43,756 bases of DNA from Planctomyces sp. (GCA_005798445.1 SYJG01000416.1:1-43756); one strand, 5' to 3'. Positions 30,790-39,753 are shown, numbered from the stretch's first letter. The notes: a model not told the origin generated them from the sequence alone. Translations and numbers: made by a program.

Positions 30790-33231
30790 ATGAACTGTTC
30801 GTCGCTCCGCCTTGTACTCGGCAAAGTACTGTTCTTCGTGCTGTCGTTTCCGCTGTCGGGGAAGTCGCAAGACAGTCCGCCGAACTTCAGCCAAGCCGGC
30901 GCGGCGTTCCTGAAAACGCATTGCCTCGAATGCCACAGCGGAGACAAGCCGAAGGCTGAGCTTTCGCTGGCCGGTTTCACCGACAACGCCTCGGTCGTCA
31001 AGAAACGGAAGACGTGGGAGTCGATCCTGAAAATGGTCGAGTCTGGTGAGATGCCACCGGAAAAAAAACCGAAGCCAGACATCAAAGAAATCGAAACCTT
31101 CACCGCGCTCGCGCGGGCAGTCTTCGACCATCATGACAAGAACGCAAAGCCCGATCCCGGCCGAGTCACGATGCGGCGGCTCAATCGGGTCGAGTATGCC
31201 AACACGCTGCGCGATCTGGTCGGAGCCGACTTCAACCCGGCCGCCGATTTTCCGTCGGACGACATCGGGCACGGATTCGACAACATCGGCGACGTGCTGA
31301 CTCTTTCTCCGATCTTGATGGAGCAATACCTCGCGGCGGCCGAGACGGTCTCGCAACGGGTGATCCTGGCCAATCCACCGCGACCCGCGAGCCGTTATTT
31401 GTCAGGCCGCTTCTTGCAGCCGAACAACGCGCAGACGTCACAGGGCCGGTTCCGTCAGATGAATCCAACCCACGCCGAGCCGGTGCATTCCGGCCCGTTC
31501 GCGGCTCCGGGAGACTATCTGAAGTTCGCCGCCGACGCCGACTTGATCCTGCGAGCGAACATGTACGCCGAGGTCAGCGAAAAGAGTCCGTCGCCGGTGA
31601 GGGTCGCGCTGTTCATCTCCGGCGGCAAGCTGGCCGAAACGTCGCCCGATGAAGAGGTCGATCAACTCATGGGTGCGGCGTTGAAGGGGATGAAGCCGCT
31701 GAAGATTCTGAAAATCTTCGAGATCACCGCTCGCGATGCGAAGAGCGTCCAGCAGATCGAATTCCCGATTAACCGCCGCGGAGACATTCAGCGAGCCGGA
31801 CTCGCCGTCGTCAAACCACCGGAGGGGGAAGAGCCGCCGCAGCTCTTCATCGAACACATTTGGACCGAAGGGCCGCTCGAAACGCGACCGGCGTCGCAGT
31901 TGATGCTGCTGAAGTGTTCGCCCGACAAGTCGCAGGCTGAACAGACTCGCGAAGTGCTGACACGATTGCTGTCGCGCGGCTATCGGCGAACGGCGACGTC
32001 GCAGGAAGTCGAGGCGATGGCGAAGGTCGTCGATCAAGCGGTCGTCGCCGGCGAGAAGTGGGAAGCGGGAATGCAGTGGGCCGTGCAAGCGTTGCTCTGC
32101 TCGCCGAAGTTCTTGTTTCGAGTGGAACTCGACGACCGCCCCGACAGCCCGGAGGCTCGGCCGATCGATGAGTTTCATCTCGCCTCGCGGCTGTCGTATT
32201 TCCTGTGGAACACGATGCCCGACGCCGAACTGTTCGACCTCGCTCGGCGCGGCGAGCTGTCGAAGAACCTCGAACCGCAAGTCCTGCGGATGTTGAAAGA
32301 CCCGCGAGCCTCCACGTCGCTCGTCGATCAATTCGCGATGCAGTGGCTGCAACTCAAGCGGCTCGACACGTTCGCCCCTGACGCAAAGTTGTTCCCCGAT
32401 TTCAACGAGTCGCTTCGCCGGGCGATGCGCGATGAGACACGGATGTTTCTCGAAGCGATCGTGAAAGAGGACCGCAGCCTGCTCGACCTGTTGGCTTCGG
32501 ACTTCACCTTCGTGAATGAACCGCTCGCGAAGCATTACGGCATCGCCGACACGAATGGCAACCTCGTCGGACAGAAGCCGACGAAAGACAAAGGCCAACC
32601 GATTCGTGGCCCCGAGTTCGTCCGAGTCAATGTGTCCGGGACCACGCGTGGAGGGTTGCTCACTCAAGCCAGCTTGCTCACCGTCACTTCGAACCCGACT
32701 CGCACATCACCCGTCAAACGAGGCCGTTGGGTGCTCGAGCAATTACTCGGCACGCCACCGCCACCTCCGCCGCCGAACGTGCCGGAACTCGAACAAGGGG
32801 AGAAGCTGACCGGCTCGCTGCGACAACGCATGGAACAACATCGAGCAAACCCAAGCTGTGCGAACTGTCACGCTCGGATGGACCCGTTGGGCTTCGCGTT
32901 CGAGAACTTCGACGCCATTGGCCGCTTCCGCGAGAAGGATGGCGAGTTCCCCATCGACCCATCCGGCGAACTGCCAACCGGCGAAAAGATTGCGGGACCA
33001 ACCGAACTCAAGGAAATCTTGAAGACCCGGCAGAACCAGTTCGCTCGGTGCATCACCGAAAAGCTGCTCACGTATGCCCTTGGCCGGGGTCTTGAGTATT
33101 ATGACCGGCCAGCCGTGGACCGGATCGCGACCGCTCTGGGACAAAACGGCTATCGGTTCTCAACCCTCATCGTCGAAACAGTGAAGAGCGAACCGTTCCG
33201 AATGCGGAGAGGTAAGTCCGCAGACGAATGA
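30790..33231 (+). CDS. Planctomycete cytochrome c protein (DUF1587/1592/1595/1588/1585)
   Basis: An 813-residue secreted redox protein. A signal peptide (about 1-26, VLFFVLSFPLSG) precedes a planctomycete-type cytochrome c domain with CLECH (45-49). Then follow DUF1587 (about 120-185, MRRLNRVEYANTLRDL), DUF1595 (about 375-435, LSRGYRRTATSQEVEAM), DUF1592 (about 465-600, LASRLSYFLWNTMPDAEL), DUF1588 (about 620-720, GGLLTQASLLTVTSNP and CANCHARMDPLGF, heme site 690-694) and DUF1585 (about 735-805, LLTYALGRGLEYYD). The ATG at 30790 is preferred over 30682, which lies in the repeat. Such genes are almost always followed by a DUF1552 gene, as here; the biochemical role is unproven but envelope electron transfer is likely. 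Confidence 0.94.
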   Translation: MNCSSLRLVLGKVLFFVLSFPLSGKSQDSPPNFSQAGAAFLKTHCLECHSGDKPKAELSLAGFTDNASVVKKRKTWESILKMVESGEMPPEKKPKPDIKEIETFTALARAVFDHHDKNAKPDPGRVTMRRLNRVEYANTLRDLVGADFNPAADFPSDDIGHGFDNIGDVLTLSPILMEQYLAAAETVSQRVILANPPRPASRYLSGRFLQPNNAQTSQGRFRQMNPTHAEPVHSGPFAAPGDYLKFAADADLILRANMYAEVSEKSPSPVRVALFISGGKLAETSPDEEVDQLMGAALKGMKPLKILKIFEITARDAKSVQQIEFPINRRGDIQRAGLAVVKPPEGEEPPQLFIEHIWTEGPLETRPASQLMLLKCSPDKSQAEQTREVLTRLLSRGYRRTATSQEVEAMAKVVDQAVVAGEKWEAGMQWAVQALLCSPKFLFRVELDDRPDSPEARPIDEFHLASRLSYFLWNTMPDAELFDLARRGELSKNLEPQVLRMLKDPRASTSLVDQFAMQWLQLKRLDTFAPDAKLFPDFNESLRRAMRDETRMFLEAIVKEDRSLLDLLASDFTFVNEPLAKHYGIADTNGNLVGQKPTKDKGQPIRGPEFVRVNVSGTTRGGLLTQASLLTVTSNPTRTSPVKRGRWVLEQLLGTPPPPPPPNVPELEQGEKLTGSLRQRMEQHRANPSCANCHARMDPLGFAFENFDAIGRFREKDGEFPIDPSGELPTGEKIAGPTELKEILKTRQNQFARCITEKLLTYALGRGLEYYDRPAVDRIATALGQNGYRFSTLIVETVKSEPFRMRRGKSADE

Positions 33232-33244
33232 TCGAAGACATTTC

Positions 33245-33314
33245 AACACAGAGACACAGAGGGCACAGAGAACAACATCCGATTCAAACTCTGTGACCTC
33301 TGTGCCTCTGTGTT
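33245..33314. repeat. Palindromic element, ACACAGAGG family
   Basis: Two 26-base arms (33245-33270 and 33289-33314) are inverted repeats with two mismatches, built on CACAGAG units. It lies between the DUF1592 and DUF1552 genes, 35 bases before the latter's ATG, and could act as an mRNA hairpin between the two cistrons. Confidence 0.88.
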
Positions 33315-33349
33315 AAATCCTGCCCGCCATTCCACCAAAGGAATTCATC

Positions 33350-34690
33350 ATGCCAGTCTCACTCTCCCGCCGAACTGTGATTCGAGGACTCGGAGCTGGA
33401 ATTGCTCTGCCCTGGTTGGAGGCGATGGGACCGCTGACCGCCTGGGCCGATGGAGCCACGAAGCCGGAGCAAGCCGCTCCGAACCGCATGGCGTTTTTGT
33501 ACGTCCCCAATGGCAAGAACATGGCCGACTGGACTCCGGCCAGCGAAGGGACGAGCTATGAGCTTCCACACATCTTGAAACCGCTCGAAGCAGTTCGGTC
33601 GAAGTTTTCGGTGCTGACCGGATTGACCGCCGACAAGGCGCGGGCGCATGGCGATGGCGGTGGCGATCACGCGCGAGCGCTCGGGGCGTTCCTCACCGGT
33701 GCTCAGCCGCGCAAGACGGATGGCACGGACATCAAGGCCGGCACGTCGGTCGATCAAGTCGCGGCGGCGCGCATCGGTGACAAGACTCGGCTGCCGTCTC
33801 TCGAAATCGGTACCGAAGCGGGAGCGATGGCGGGCAACTGCGATTCGGGTTACTCGTGCGTGTACTCGTCCACGATGGCGTGGCGTTCGGCGACACAGCC
33901 GCTCCCCAAAGAGGTCAATCCGAAGCTGGTCTTCGAGCGGCTCTTCAGTTCGGTCCCTGACGCGGATCGCATCAAGCGGGACGTCCGCCGCAAGAGCGTG
34001 CTCGACTTCGTGCGCGAGGACTCGAAAGACCTCAGCGGCAAGCTGGGAGTCAACGACGTGCGGAAGCTCGACGAGTATTTTTCTTCGGTGCGGGACATCG
34101 AACTCCGCATCGAGCGTGCCGCGAAGCTCCCTCCCGCGAAGACTCCCGAAGGCCCGAAGCCGACAGGCATCCCCGGCGACTTCCAAGAGCACATTCGCCT
34201 GATGTGCGACCTGCTGGTGCTGGCGTTTCAAACCGACAGCACGCGCGTCAGCACGTTCGTCCTGGCCAACGAGGGAAGCAACAAGCCGTACCCGTTCATC
34301 AACGTCCCGGAGGGGCACCACGACCTCTCGCACCACGGCAACGACGAAGCCAAGAAGGGGAAGATTCGGGACATCAACACGTTCCACGTCAAACAACTGG
34401 CCTACCTGCTGGAGAAGTTGGACTCGGTCAAAGAGGGAGACGGCACGCTGCTGGATCACTGCATGATCGTCTATGGCAGTGGCAACTCCGACGGCAACGC
34501 CCACAACCACGACAACCTGCCGCTGGTGCTTGCCGGAGGCGGCTGCGGCACGCTCAAACCCGGTCGCCACGTCATTTACCCGAAGGAGACACCGCTCAAC
34601 AACCTTTGGGTCTCGATGCTCAACCGCATGGAGGTCAACCTCGACAGGCTGGGCGACAGCACGGGGACGCTGAGCGGGTTGAAAGGTTAG
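33350..34690 (+). CDS. DUF1552 protein, Tat-exported
   Basis: A 446-residue protein of the DUF1552 family. A twin-arginine signal (LSRRTVIRGLGAGIALPWLEAM, 4-25) directs export of a folded protein. Family landmarks: MAFLYVPNGKNMADW (about 47-61), GGDHARALGAFLTGAQP (about 102-118), LGVNDVRKLDEYFSSVRDIE (about 233-252), GHHDLSHHGND (about 324-334), and YGSGNSDGNAHNHDNLPLVLAGGG (about 379-402). The family is related to DUF1501/sulfatase-like alkaline-phosphatase-fold proteins. AAAGGA precedes the ATG by about nine bases. It partners the upstream DUF1592 cytochrome gene, a pairing repeated many times in planctomycete genomes; substrate unknown. Confidence 0.95.
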   Translation: MPVSLSRRTVIRGLGAGIALPWLEAMGPLTAWADGATKPEQAAPNRMAFLYVPNGKNMADWTPASEGTSYELPHILKPLEAVRSKFSVLTGLTADKARAHGDGGGDHARALGAFLTGAQPRKTDGTDIKAGTSVDQVAAARIGDKTRLPSLEIGTEAGAMAGNCDSGYSCVYSSTMAWRSATQPLPKEVNPKLVFERLFSSVPDADRIKRDVRRKSVLDFVREDSKDLSGKLGVNDVRKLDEYFSSVRDIELRIERAAKLPPAKTPEGPKPTGIPGDFQEHIRLMCDLLVLAFQTDSTRVSTFVLANEGSNKPYPFINVPEGHHDLSHHGNDEAKKGKIRDINTFHVKQLAYLLEKLDSVKEGDGTLLDHCMIVYGSGNSDGNAHNHDNLPLVLAGGGCGTLKPGRHVIYPKETPLNNLWVSMLNRMEVNLDRLGDSTGTLSGLKG

Positions 34691-34716
34691 ACTCGCGTTC
34701 TAGATGAGTGAACAAC

Positions 34717-35442
34717 ATGGACCCATCTTCGCTCAAACTCGCAGTCGGTCGTGCAGACGTCATGCGAGACATTGGTTTTCATTTGTCGATGGCGTATTGG
34801 CAAACTGGACGACTCCAGACAGGCTCATGGACGCATCATTCGAGCTCCAGTTTTGAACGTCGTTACGAGTCCTCCGGAACATCGACTGTTCTCATTGAAG
34901 GAGACTGTTCAGGCGACGTGATCGTCGCGAATGGTTCGCTCGTCCATATTTACGGTGACTTGACCGGCAACATCACAGCAAAAGGTCAAGCAGAGCTCGT
35001 CATTGCTGGAGATTGCGGTCCGAACTCGTGCATCAATGCAGACGGGATTGTGCGCGTATTCGTTGGCGGTTCCTCAAAGGGAAAGATCATTAGCAAACGA
35101 AGCGTTTCAGTTTGGGTCGAACAAAACTGTTCTGGCAGCATTTCGACCGGATCTCCTTCAACACATCTCTTCGTAATGGGGGATTTTTCCGCTTGTGTAA
35201 AACCAACAGAGAAAGCGTCGTTACTGTACTTGGCGGTCTTCGGCTTCGCTCAGCGTGAATCCATCGAAGCAATCGCACAATGCGCCTACACTCAATTCAA
35301 CGGCACAATTTCGGTCAGCGATTGCGCGCCGGGTATCTATCCTGATTCAGAGATCTACAATCACTTGCGAAAGATGCGCAGCCATCCGCGCTGGGTCGTT
35401 CATCGTCGCCGAGAAGGAAATGGGCGACAGCAAGTTAAATAG
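34717..35442 (+). CDS. Bactofilin-like beta-helix protein
   Basis: About 241 residues. The middle (about 55-165) shows repeated turns of the type G(D/N)..G.I...G......I, e.g. IEGDCSGDVIVANGSLVHIYGDLTGNITAKGQ, as in bactofilin-like right-handed beta-helices that polymerise or scaffold. The match is by pattern only. The last 75 residues are unlike a bactofilin. There is no signal peptide. The start is uncertain: the ATG at 34717 is used, and a GTG at 34708 is possible; neither has a clear Shine-Dalgarno. The base composition is visibly less GC-rich than the flanking genes, suggesting transfer. It is a lone gene 27 bases after the DUF1552 stop and converges with the PVC-type dehydrogenase gene. 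Confidence 0.6.
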   Translation: MDPSSLKLAVGRADVMRDIGFHLSMAYWQTGRLQTGSWTHHSSSSFERRYESSGTSTVLIEGDCSGDVIVANGSLVHIYGDLTGNITAKGQAELVIAGDCGPNSCINADGIVRVFVGGSSKGKIISKRSVSVWVEQNCSGSISTGSPSTHLFVMGDFSACVKPTEKASLLYLAVFGFAQRESIEAIAQCAYTQFNGTISVSDCAPGIYPDSEIYNHLRKMRSHPRWVVHRRREGNGRQQVK

Positions 35443-35473
35443 ATCCCCACGGGTTACGGTATTGCTTCGCCAG

Positions 35474-38400
35474 TTATTTCGCGGGCAGCAAGAACGCCAG
35501 CAGATCGGCCATCTCTTGTGGCGTGACTCGGTCTTCCAGTCCGGGGGGCATCAGGGATTGGCCAGTGGCGGCGATCGCTTCGATGTTGGAACGCAGGATT
35601 GTCTCGCGAGTACCCGTGGTGCGGATGAGCGTGATGCTCGAGGCAGTGTCTTCGACGATCAGGCCGGTGAGGACTCGGCCGTCGTTGGTCTCGACGGCGT
35701 AGGCCACGAAGTTCGGGCCGACCTCACGGTTCGGGTCGAGAATGTGCAGCAAGACCTCTTCGGGAGCACGATGGCGGATCGTGGCGAGGCTCGGACCGAT
35801 TTCAGTGCCGATGTTGTTCACTCGATGGCAGGCTTGGCATTCGCGACGAAAGACCACTTCACCCTTCGCGAAGTCGGACTTCAGATTCGGCAGAGCATCA
35901 CGGTACTTGTCGACGACTTTCTGCCGTGACTCGATCAGCGAACGAAACATCGCGACCGAGCGTTCCTTCACCGCGGCATTCGCACTGCGGACCAGGGCGT
36001 TACGGCGGACGTGCGGAATCTCGGCCGGCTTGATCGTGCCTGCGTCGATCGCGTCGAGCAGCGCGAGATGCCATTCGGGCCGAGAAAGCAACGCCTCGAC
36101 CATCTCGCCACGGGCGGCGGCGGCGAGCTTCCGATACGAGGCCAGCAAGATCGACGGGACATCGGGCTTACGATGGCCGCCGAGCACTCGAACTGCAATC
36201 GCCTGGATTTCTGCCGGCTGGCTCGGTGACAACATCGCGGCCAGCACGTCGCGAGCTTGCTCGAAATGAACAAAGCCGAGCAACGGTGCGACTCGCAAAC
36301 GATCGGGCAACTTTGACTTCGTGTTGGCCAGCGTGCCGAGACTCTGGTCGATCAACTCGCGAATGCTCTTGGCACCTACGGAGTTCGACGCGTCCACGAT
36401 CTCCGCAAGACTCTTGTTCGAACGTTGCAGTCCTTCGCCGAGTCCCAGCGTTAACTCCGTCAACAAGAACTCGTTTTTGGACGGATTCCACTTTGGAAGC
36501 GATTTGTTCGGCTGCTCGATCACCTCAAAAAAGAGGTTGAGTTCGTCGGGGTTCGCGCGAGCTCCGATCAATCGTGCGAGATCACGGGCAGTTGGAAATT
36601 GCCCCAACTCAATCTTGGGACGGAGCAGCGATGCCAAGACTTGCGGCGCGACCTCAACCGAGGAACTCAGGATCGCCGCGCGAGCCCACTCGTCGCTGCC
36701 GTCACGATTTCCCAGCGCCGCCAGTTTCTGCACGACGGTCTCATCGACGGCTCGACGAGAGTCACGCGTGATCGCACCAAGCGTGAACGCGATTTGAAGT
36801 CGCAGCCGCTCATCCACTTGCCCCACAAGTTCATGCAGCAATTTTTCTCGCAGAGGTTCGCTCGCGGACAGGCGAGGTTCGGCTAACTGGACCGCTGCTT
36901 CAACGACGCGCGGATGTGGGTCGTTAAATGCCGCCAACAAGTCCTCATTGGTCAGCGCGTTCAGTCCTGCCAACAACCACAGCGCGTGAAACCGCGAATG
37001 CGAGGACAAATCACGTCCTTGAAACGGAGTCTCCGTGCGATTCAACAACCGCTCTCGCAACAGCGTACCGGCCGAGGCGTCCTGCCGTTCCAGAAGCAAC
37101 CGATGCGCAGTCTCACGCCACCAAGAGTTTGGGTTCTGCAACTGCTCGATCAAATGCTCAGTTGTTGCATTGCCGAGCTTCGGCGGCTTTGGCGTTTTGT
37201 AGCCGATCGGCACGAGACGATAGATGCGGCCTCGGTCTCGGCCGCTTTCGAGGTCGAGCTGGGCTTTGATGTCGTCGGGGATCGACCAGGGGTGCTCGAT
37301 GGTCTCGCGGTACATGTCGACGACGTGCAGCGTTCCGTCGGGAGCGTTGACGAAGTTCACGGGCCGGAACCAATTGTCGGCCGAGGCGAGGAACTCGTGG
37401 GGTAGGCTTCCAGCCTGCCGTGCGTCTCCGGTGCGATCAGATGGCAGGCTGGAAGCCTGCCCCACGGATCTCTTTGACGTGAACGTGACGCCGTTGGGCT
37501 TGAGCACTTGATGATGAATCAAGTTGCCGGCGACTTCGCCGAGGAAGATCGTGCCATAAAACTCTTTCGGATAGGCCGAGCCGCGATAGACGGTCAGGCC
37601 AGCGGCGGAGGTCATGTAGCCGGCGGCGACAGACTCGCTGCGCGGCGAGGCGAGCGTGGCGTCGTTTGCCAACCGGCGAGCATTCATGACTCGCCACGGT
37701 TCTGGCGGGCTGCGACGAAAGACGGGGACGGTATCGCCCGATTCGGCGACATCGTTAAGCGGTGAGCGGGCGGCGAGATGCGGGTTGCGGGCGAGGTAAT
37801 GTCTCGGCAGGACGACGTGCTGAATCGGATTGCGGATGTTGCAGATGAAGCGGTTGCCCCAATCGTCGAACGAGTTGCCAAAGCGTGCGCCGCCGGAGAG
37901 CAGCTCGAACGAGCCGACCTCGTCGCGCGGATCGAAGCGAAAGTCGGCGGTGGTCATCGCGATTGGCTTCGAGTCGGGAGCGTCGCCACGTCGAATCTGT
38001 CCGCCGTTGGAGGAGCCGGCTCCGTAGAGCTTGCCGTCGATGCCCCACTTCAAATTGTTGATGACGGCCTGTACGTTGAATTTGCGAAATCCGGTTAGGA
38101 TTTTGCGACGCTCATCTGCGTAGCCGTCACCGTCGGTGTCTTTCAAGTACCAGAGGTCCGGGGTCGCGACGACGTACACGCCCCCCTTCCAAAGCGCGAG
38201 TCCCGTCGGCCACGACAAGCCATCGGCGAAGATCGTGCTCTTGTCGAAGCGGCCGTCCCCGTCGGTGTCTTCGAGCAAGCGAATGCGACCAAGCGGTTCG
38301 TCTTTGGTGCGTTCGACGAACGGCTTGTCGCTGGCCTTGTCGGTGTAGGGATAGTCGCGCATCTCGGCGACGTAGGCTCGGCCGTTCTCGTCGTACTCCA

Positions 38401-38587
38401 TCGCGACGGGTGAGGCGACCAGCGGTTCGGCGGCAAGCAACTGCATCTCGAAGCCGTCGCGGATCACGAACGTCTTCAGGGCATCGGCCGGTTTTTTCGG
38501 AGGAATGCGAGGGAGTGGTTCGGCGGCCGAGATCACCGAGTATCCGGCAAGCAGCATCGAGAAATGCCACCGAGTGAGGATTCTCAT
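35474..38587 (-). CDS. PVC-type membrane-bound dehydrogenase with C-terminal heme domain (1037 aa)
   Basis: A secreted redox protein related to the one at 8512-12249 but lacking the N-terminal beta-sandwich. A signal peptide covers about 1-21 (WHFSMLLAGYSVISAAE). The propeller dehydrogenase domain starts at about 37 (FVIRDGFEMQLLAAEPLV) with LLEDTDGDGRFD and LKDTDGDGYADE calcium-like turns and LKWGIDGKLYG. HEAT-like helices cover about 450-880. The cytochrome domain has CQACH (917-921) and ends LMPPGLEDRVTPQEMADLLAFL. The ATG at 38587 is preferred over 38653. An in-frame palindromic element (37398-37464) encodes GQASSLP...RQAGSLPH at about residues 375-397, within the propeller domain. Substrate unknown. 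Confidence 0.92.
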   Translation of the reverse strand: MRILTRWHFSMLLAGYSVISAAEPLPRIPPKKPADALKTFVIRDGFEMQLLAAEPLVASPVAMEYDENGRAYVAEMRDYPYTDKASDKPFVERTKDEPLGRIRLLEDTDGDGRFDKSTIFADGLSWPTGLALWKGGVYVVATPDLWYLKDTDGDGYADERRKILTGFRKFNVQAVINNLKWGIDGKLYGAGSSNGGQIRRGDAPDSKPIAMTTADFRFDPRDEVGSFELLSGGARFGNSFDDWGNRFICNIRNPIQHVVLPRHYLARNPHLAARSPLNDVAESGDTVPVFRRSPPEPWRVMNARRLANDATLASPRSESVAAGYMTSAAGLTVYRGSAYPKEFYGTIFLGEVAGNLIHHQVLKPNGVTFTSKRSVGQASSLPSDRTGDARQAGSLPHEFLASADNWFRPVNFVNAPDGTLHVVDMYRETIEHPWSIPDDIKAQLDLESGRDRGRIYRLVPIGYKTPKPPKLGNATTEHLIEQLQNPNSWWRETAHRLLLERQDASAGTLLRERLLNRTETPFQGRDLSSHSRFHALWLLAGLNALTNEDLLAAFNDPHPRVVEAAVQLAEPRLSASEPLREKLLHELVGQVDERLRLQIAFTLGAITRDSRRAVDETVVQKLAALGNRDGSDEWARAAILSSSVEVAPQVLASLLRPKIELGQFPTARDLARLIGARANPDELNLFFEVIEQPNKSLPKWNPSKNEFLLTELTLGLGEGLQRSNKSLAEIVDASNSVGAKSIRELIDQSLGTLANTKSKLPDRLRVAPLLGFVHFEQARDVLAAMLSPSQPAEIQAIAVRVLGGHRKPDVPSILLASYRKLAAAARGEMVEALLSRPEWHLALLDAIDAGTIKPAEIPHVRRNALVRSANAAVKERSVAMFRSLIESRQKVVDKYRDALPNLKSDFAKGEVVFRRECQACHRVNNIGTEIGPSLATIRHRAPEEVLLHILDPNREVGPNFVAYAVETNDGRVLTGLIVEDTASSITLIRTTGTRETILRSNIEAIAATGQSLMPPGLEDRVTPQEMADLLAFLLPAK
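37398..37464. repeat. In-frame palindromic element (QASSLP/QAGSLP type)
   Basis: Arms 37398-37419 and 37443-37464 are 22-base inverted repeats with one mismatch, core GGCAGGCTGGAAGCCTG, each arm also self-complementary. It sits within the PVC-type dehydrogenase gene with the frame open, encoding two similar peptides, QASSLP and QAGSLP, from the two arms. Confidence 0.88.
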
Positions 38588-38603
38588 GCTGGCCTCTCTG
38601 ACG

Positions 38604-38633
38604 AAAAAGCCCGGACTCTTGGGAGACCGGGCT
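38604..38633 (-). terminator. Intrinsic terminator for the Bax-inhibitor-like gene
   Basis: Stem AGCCCGG (38608-38614) with CCGGGCT (38627-38633) plus three further pairs inside; on the minus strand it is followed by five T. It lies 95 bases after the stop of the gene at 38728 and just before the dehydrogenase start (38587), insulating the two. Confidence 0.8.
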
Positions 38634-38660
38634 GGGATTTGAAACGACGGCACTCAGTCT

Positions 38661-38731
38661 CTAACCCGAAGCGCCAGCGAGGGGTTTGCACGCGGCCGAA
38701 TCCTCAGCCACTCGCTGGCGCGTCGTGCTAA
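38661..38731. repeat. Decayed copy of the CCCGAAGCGCCAGCGAGG palindrome (copy 3)
   Basis: The left arm (38661-38682, CTAACCCGAAGCGCCAGCGAGG) is intact; the right arm is degraded (complement TTAGCACGACGCGCCAGCGAG) with a divergent centre. The position matching the TAA of the intact copies is here TAG, complement of 38728-38730, which is the stop codon of the Bax-inhibitor-like gene. Confidence 0.8.
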
Positions 38732-39480
38732 TCGCGGCTGTTGAGCTTGGAGAGCAGTCGCAGGATCTCGACGTATAGCCAAACGAGCGTGACCAACAAT
38801 CCGTAGCCGGCGTACCACTCCATGTATTTGGGGGCTCCGTGTTCGACCCCGTGCTCGATGAAGTCGAAGTCGAGCACCAGATTCAGCGCGGCGATGATGA
38901 CGATCACGCCGCTGATCCCGATGGATAGCCAACTGGAATCGTGCAGGAAGCCGATGCCCATTCCGCAAAAGTGCATGATCATGTTGACGAGGTACAGCAG
39001 CGCGACCGCGCCGGTGGCGGCAAAGACGCCGAGCTTGAAGTTCTCGGTCGGCTTGATGAGGCCCGTGCGGTAGGCAGTCAGCAGGCTGAAGAGGGTGCCG
39101 AAAGTCAGGCAGACGGTCTGGAAGACGATGCCGTGGAACTTCGCCTCGTAGGCGGCCGAGAGCACTCCCAACACCAAGCCCTCAGCGACGGCGTAGACTG
39201 GTGCGAGCACCGCGGCCCATTCTCGCTTGAACCACAGAATGATGCCGGCCAGCAACGAGACGATCAACCCGCCGACCATGTGCGGGATCACTCCCTGAAT
39301 CCCACCGGCACTTCGCAACTCGATCCACGAGTAGCCGGCCGAAGCGGTGAGCAGCACCAACAACATGCCGGTCTTGGTGGCGGTCCCATTCAGTGTCATC
39401 GTGTTCGAGCGATCGACGGCGTAGCTGTCGAAGGTTTCAAACGTCGATGAATTCAAGGCAGGGTTCCCAGTTCGCAACAT
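38728..39480 (-). CDS. Bax inhibitor-1/YccA family membrane protein
   Basis: A 250-residue integral membrane protein with about seven hydrophobic helices (for example GMLLVLLTASAGYSWI about 38-53, VSLLAGIILW about 74-83, VTLVWLYVEIL near the C-terminus). Family features are ALNLVLDFDFIEHG (about 198-211), with the conserved acidic residues, and APKYMEWYAGYGL (about 216-228). The bacterial YccA/YbhL-type members act in membrane protein quality control or as calcium-leak channels; the role here is not known. The 40-residue N-terminus before the first helix is cytoplasmic. Its stop codon coincides with the end of a decayed repeat, and an intrinsic terminator follows. Confidence 0.94.
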   Translation of the reverse strand: MLRTGNPALNSSTFETFDSYAVDRSNTMTLNGTATKTGMLLVLLTASAGYSWIELRSAGGIQGVIPHMVGGLIVSLLAGIILWFKREWAAVLAPVYAVAEGLVLGVLSAAYEAKFHGIVFQTVCLTFGTLFSLLTAYRTGLIKPTENFKLGVFAATGAVALLYLVNMIMHFCGMGIGFLHDSSWLSIGISGVIVIIAALNLVLDFDFIEHGVEHGAPKYMEWYAGYGLLVTLVWLYVEILRLLSKLNSRD

Positions 39481-39578
39481 GACAAGCTCCTTTTGTTTGG
39501 TTCGGTCTTCCGATGGGTGACGAATGGTAGAGGCTACTCAATCGTGATCGCCGAAGGCGATGTTTTCTGAGCAAGAAA

Positions 39579-39739
39579 TCCCAATTTCCAAAATCCAATG
39601 ACCAAAGAAATCCAAAGCTCCAATTTCCCAAACCCAAACACAGCATCGTGACACAAAGTCGGAATCGTCATGGCGACGACTCATTGGGATTTGGTCATTG
39701 GTCATTCCTTGGACATTGGGTTTTGGACTTTGGACATTT
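39579..39739. repeat. Imperfect long inverted repeat, CCAATGACCAAA family
   Basis: The arms (39579-39640 and 39681-39739) are AT-richer and imperfectly inverted, built on CCAATGACCAAA and its complement TTTGGTCATTGG with internal reiterations of CCAAA. It fills the gap between the von Willebrand gene stop (39754) and the Bax-inhibitor-like start (39480). Read on the plus strand it is open and gives a spurious-looking peptide (LVIGHSLDIGFWTLD). Confidence 0.7.
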
Positions 39740-39753
39740 GCGGCTTTGCCGCG

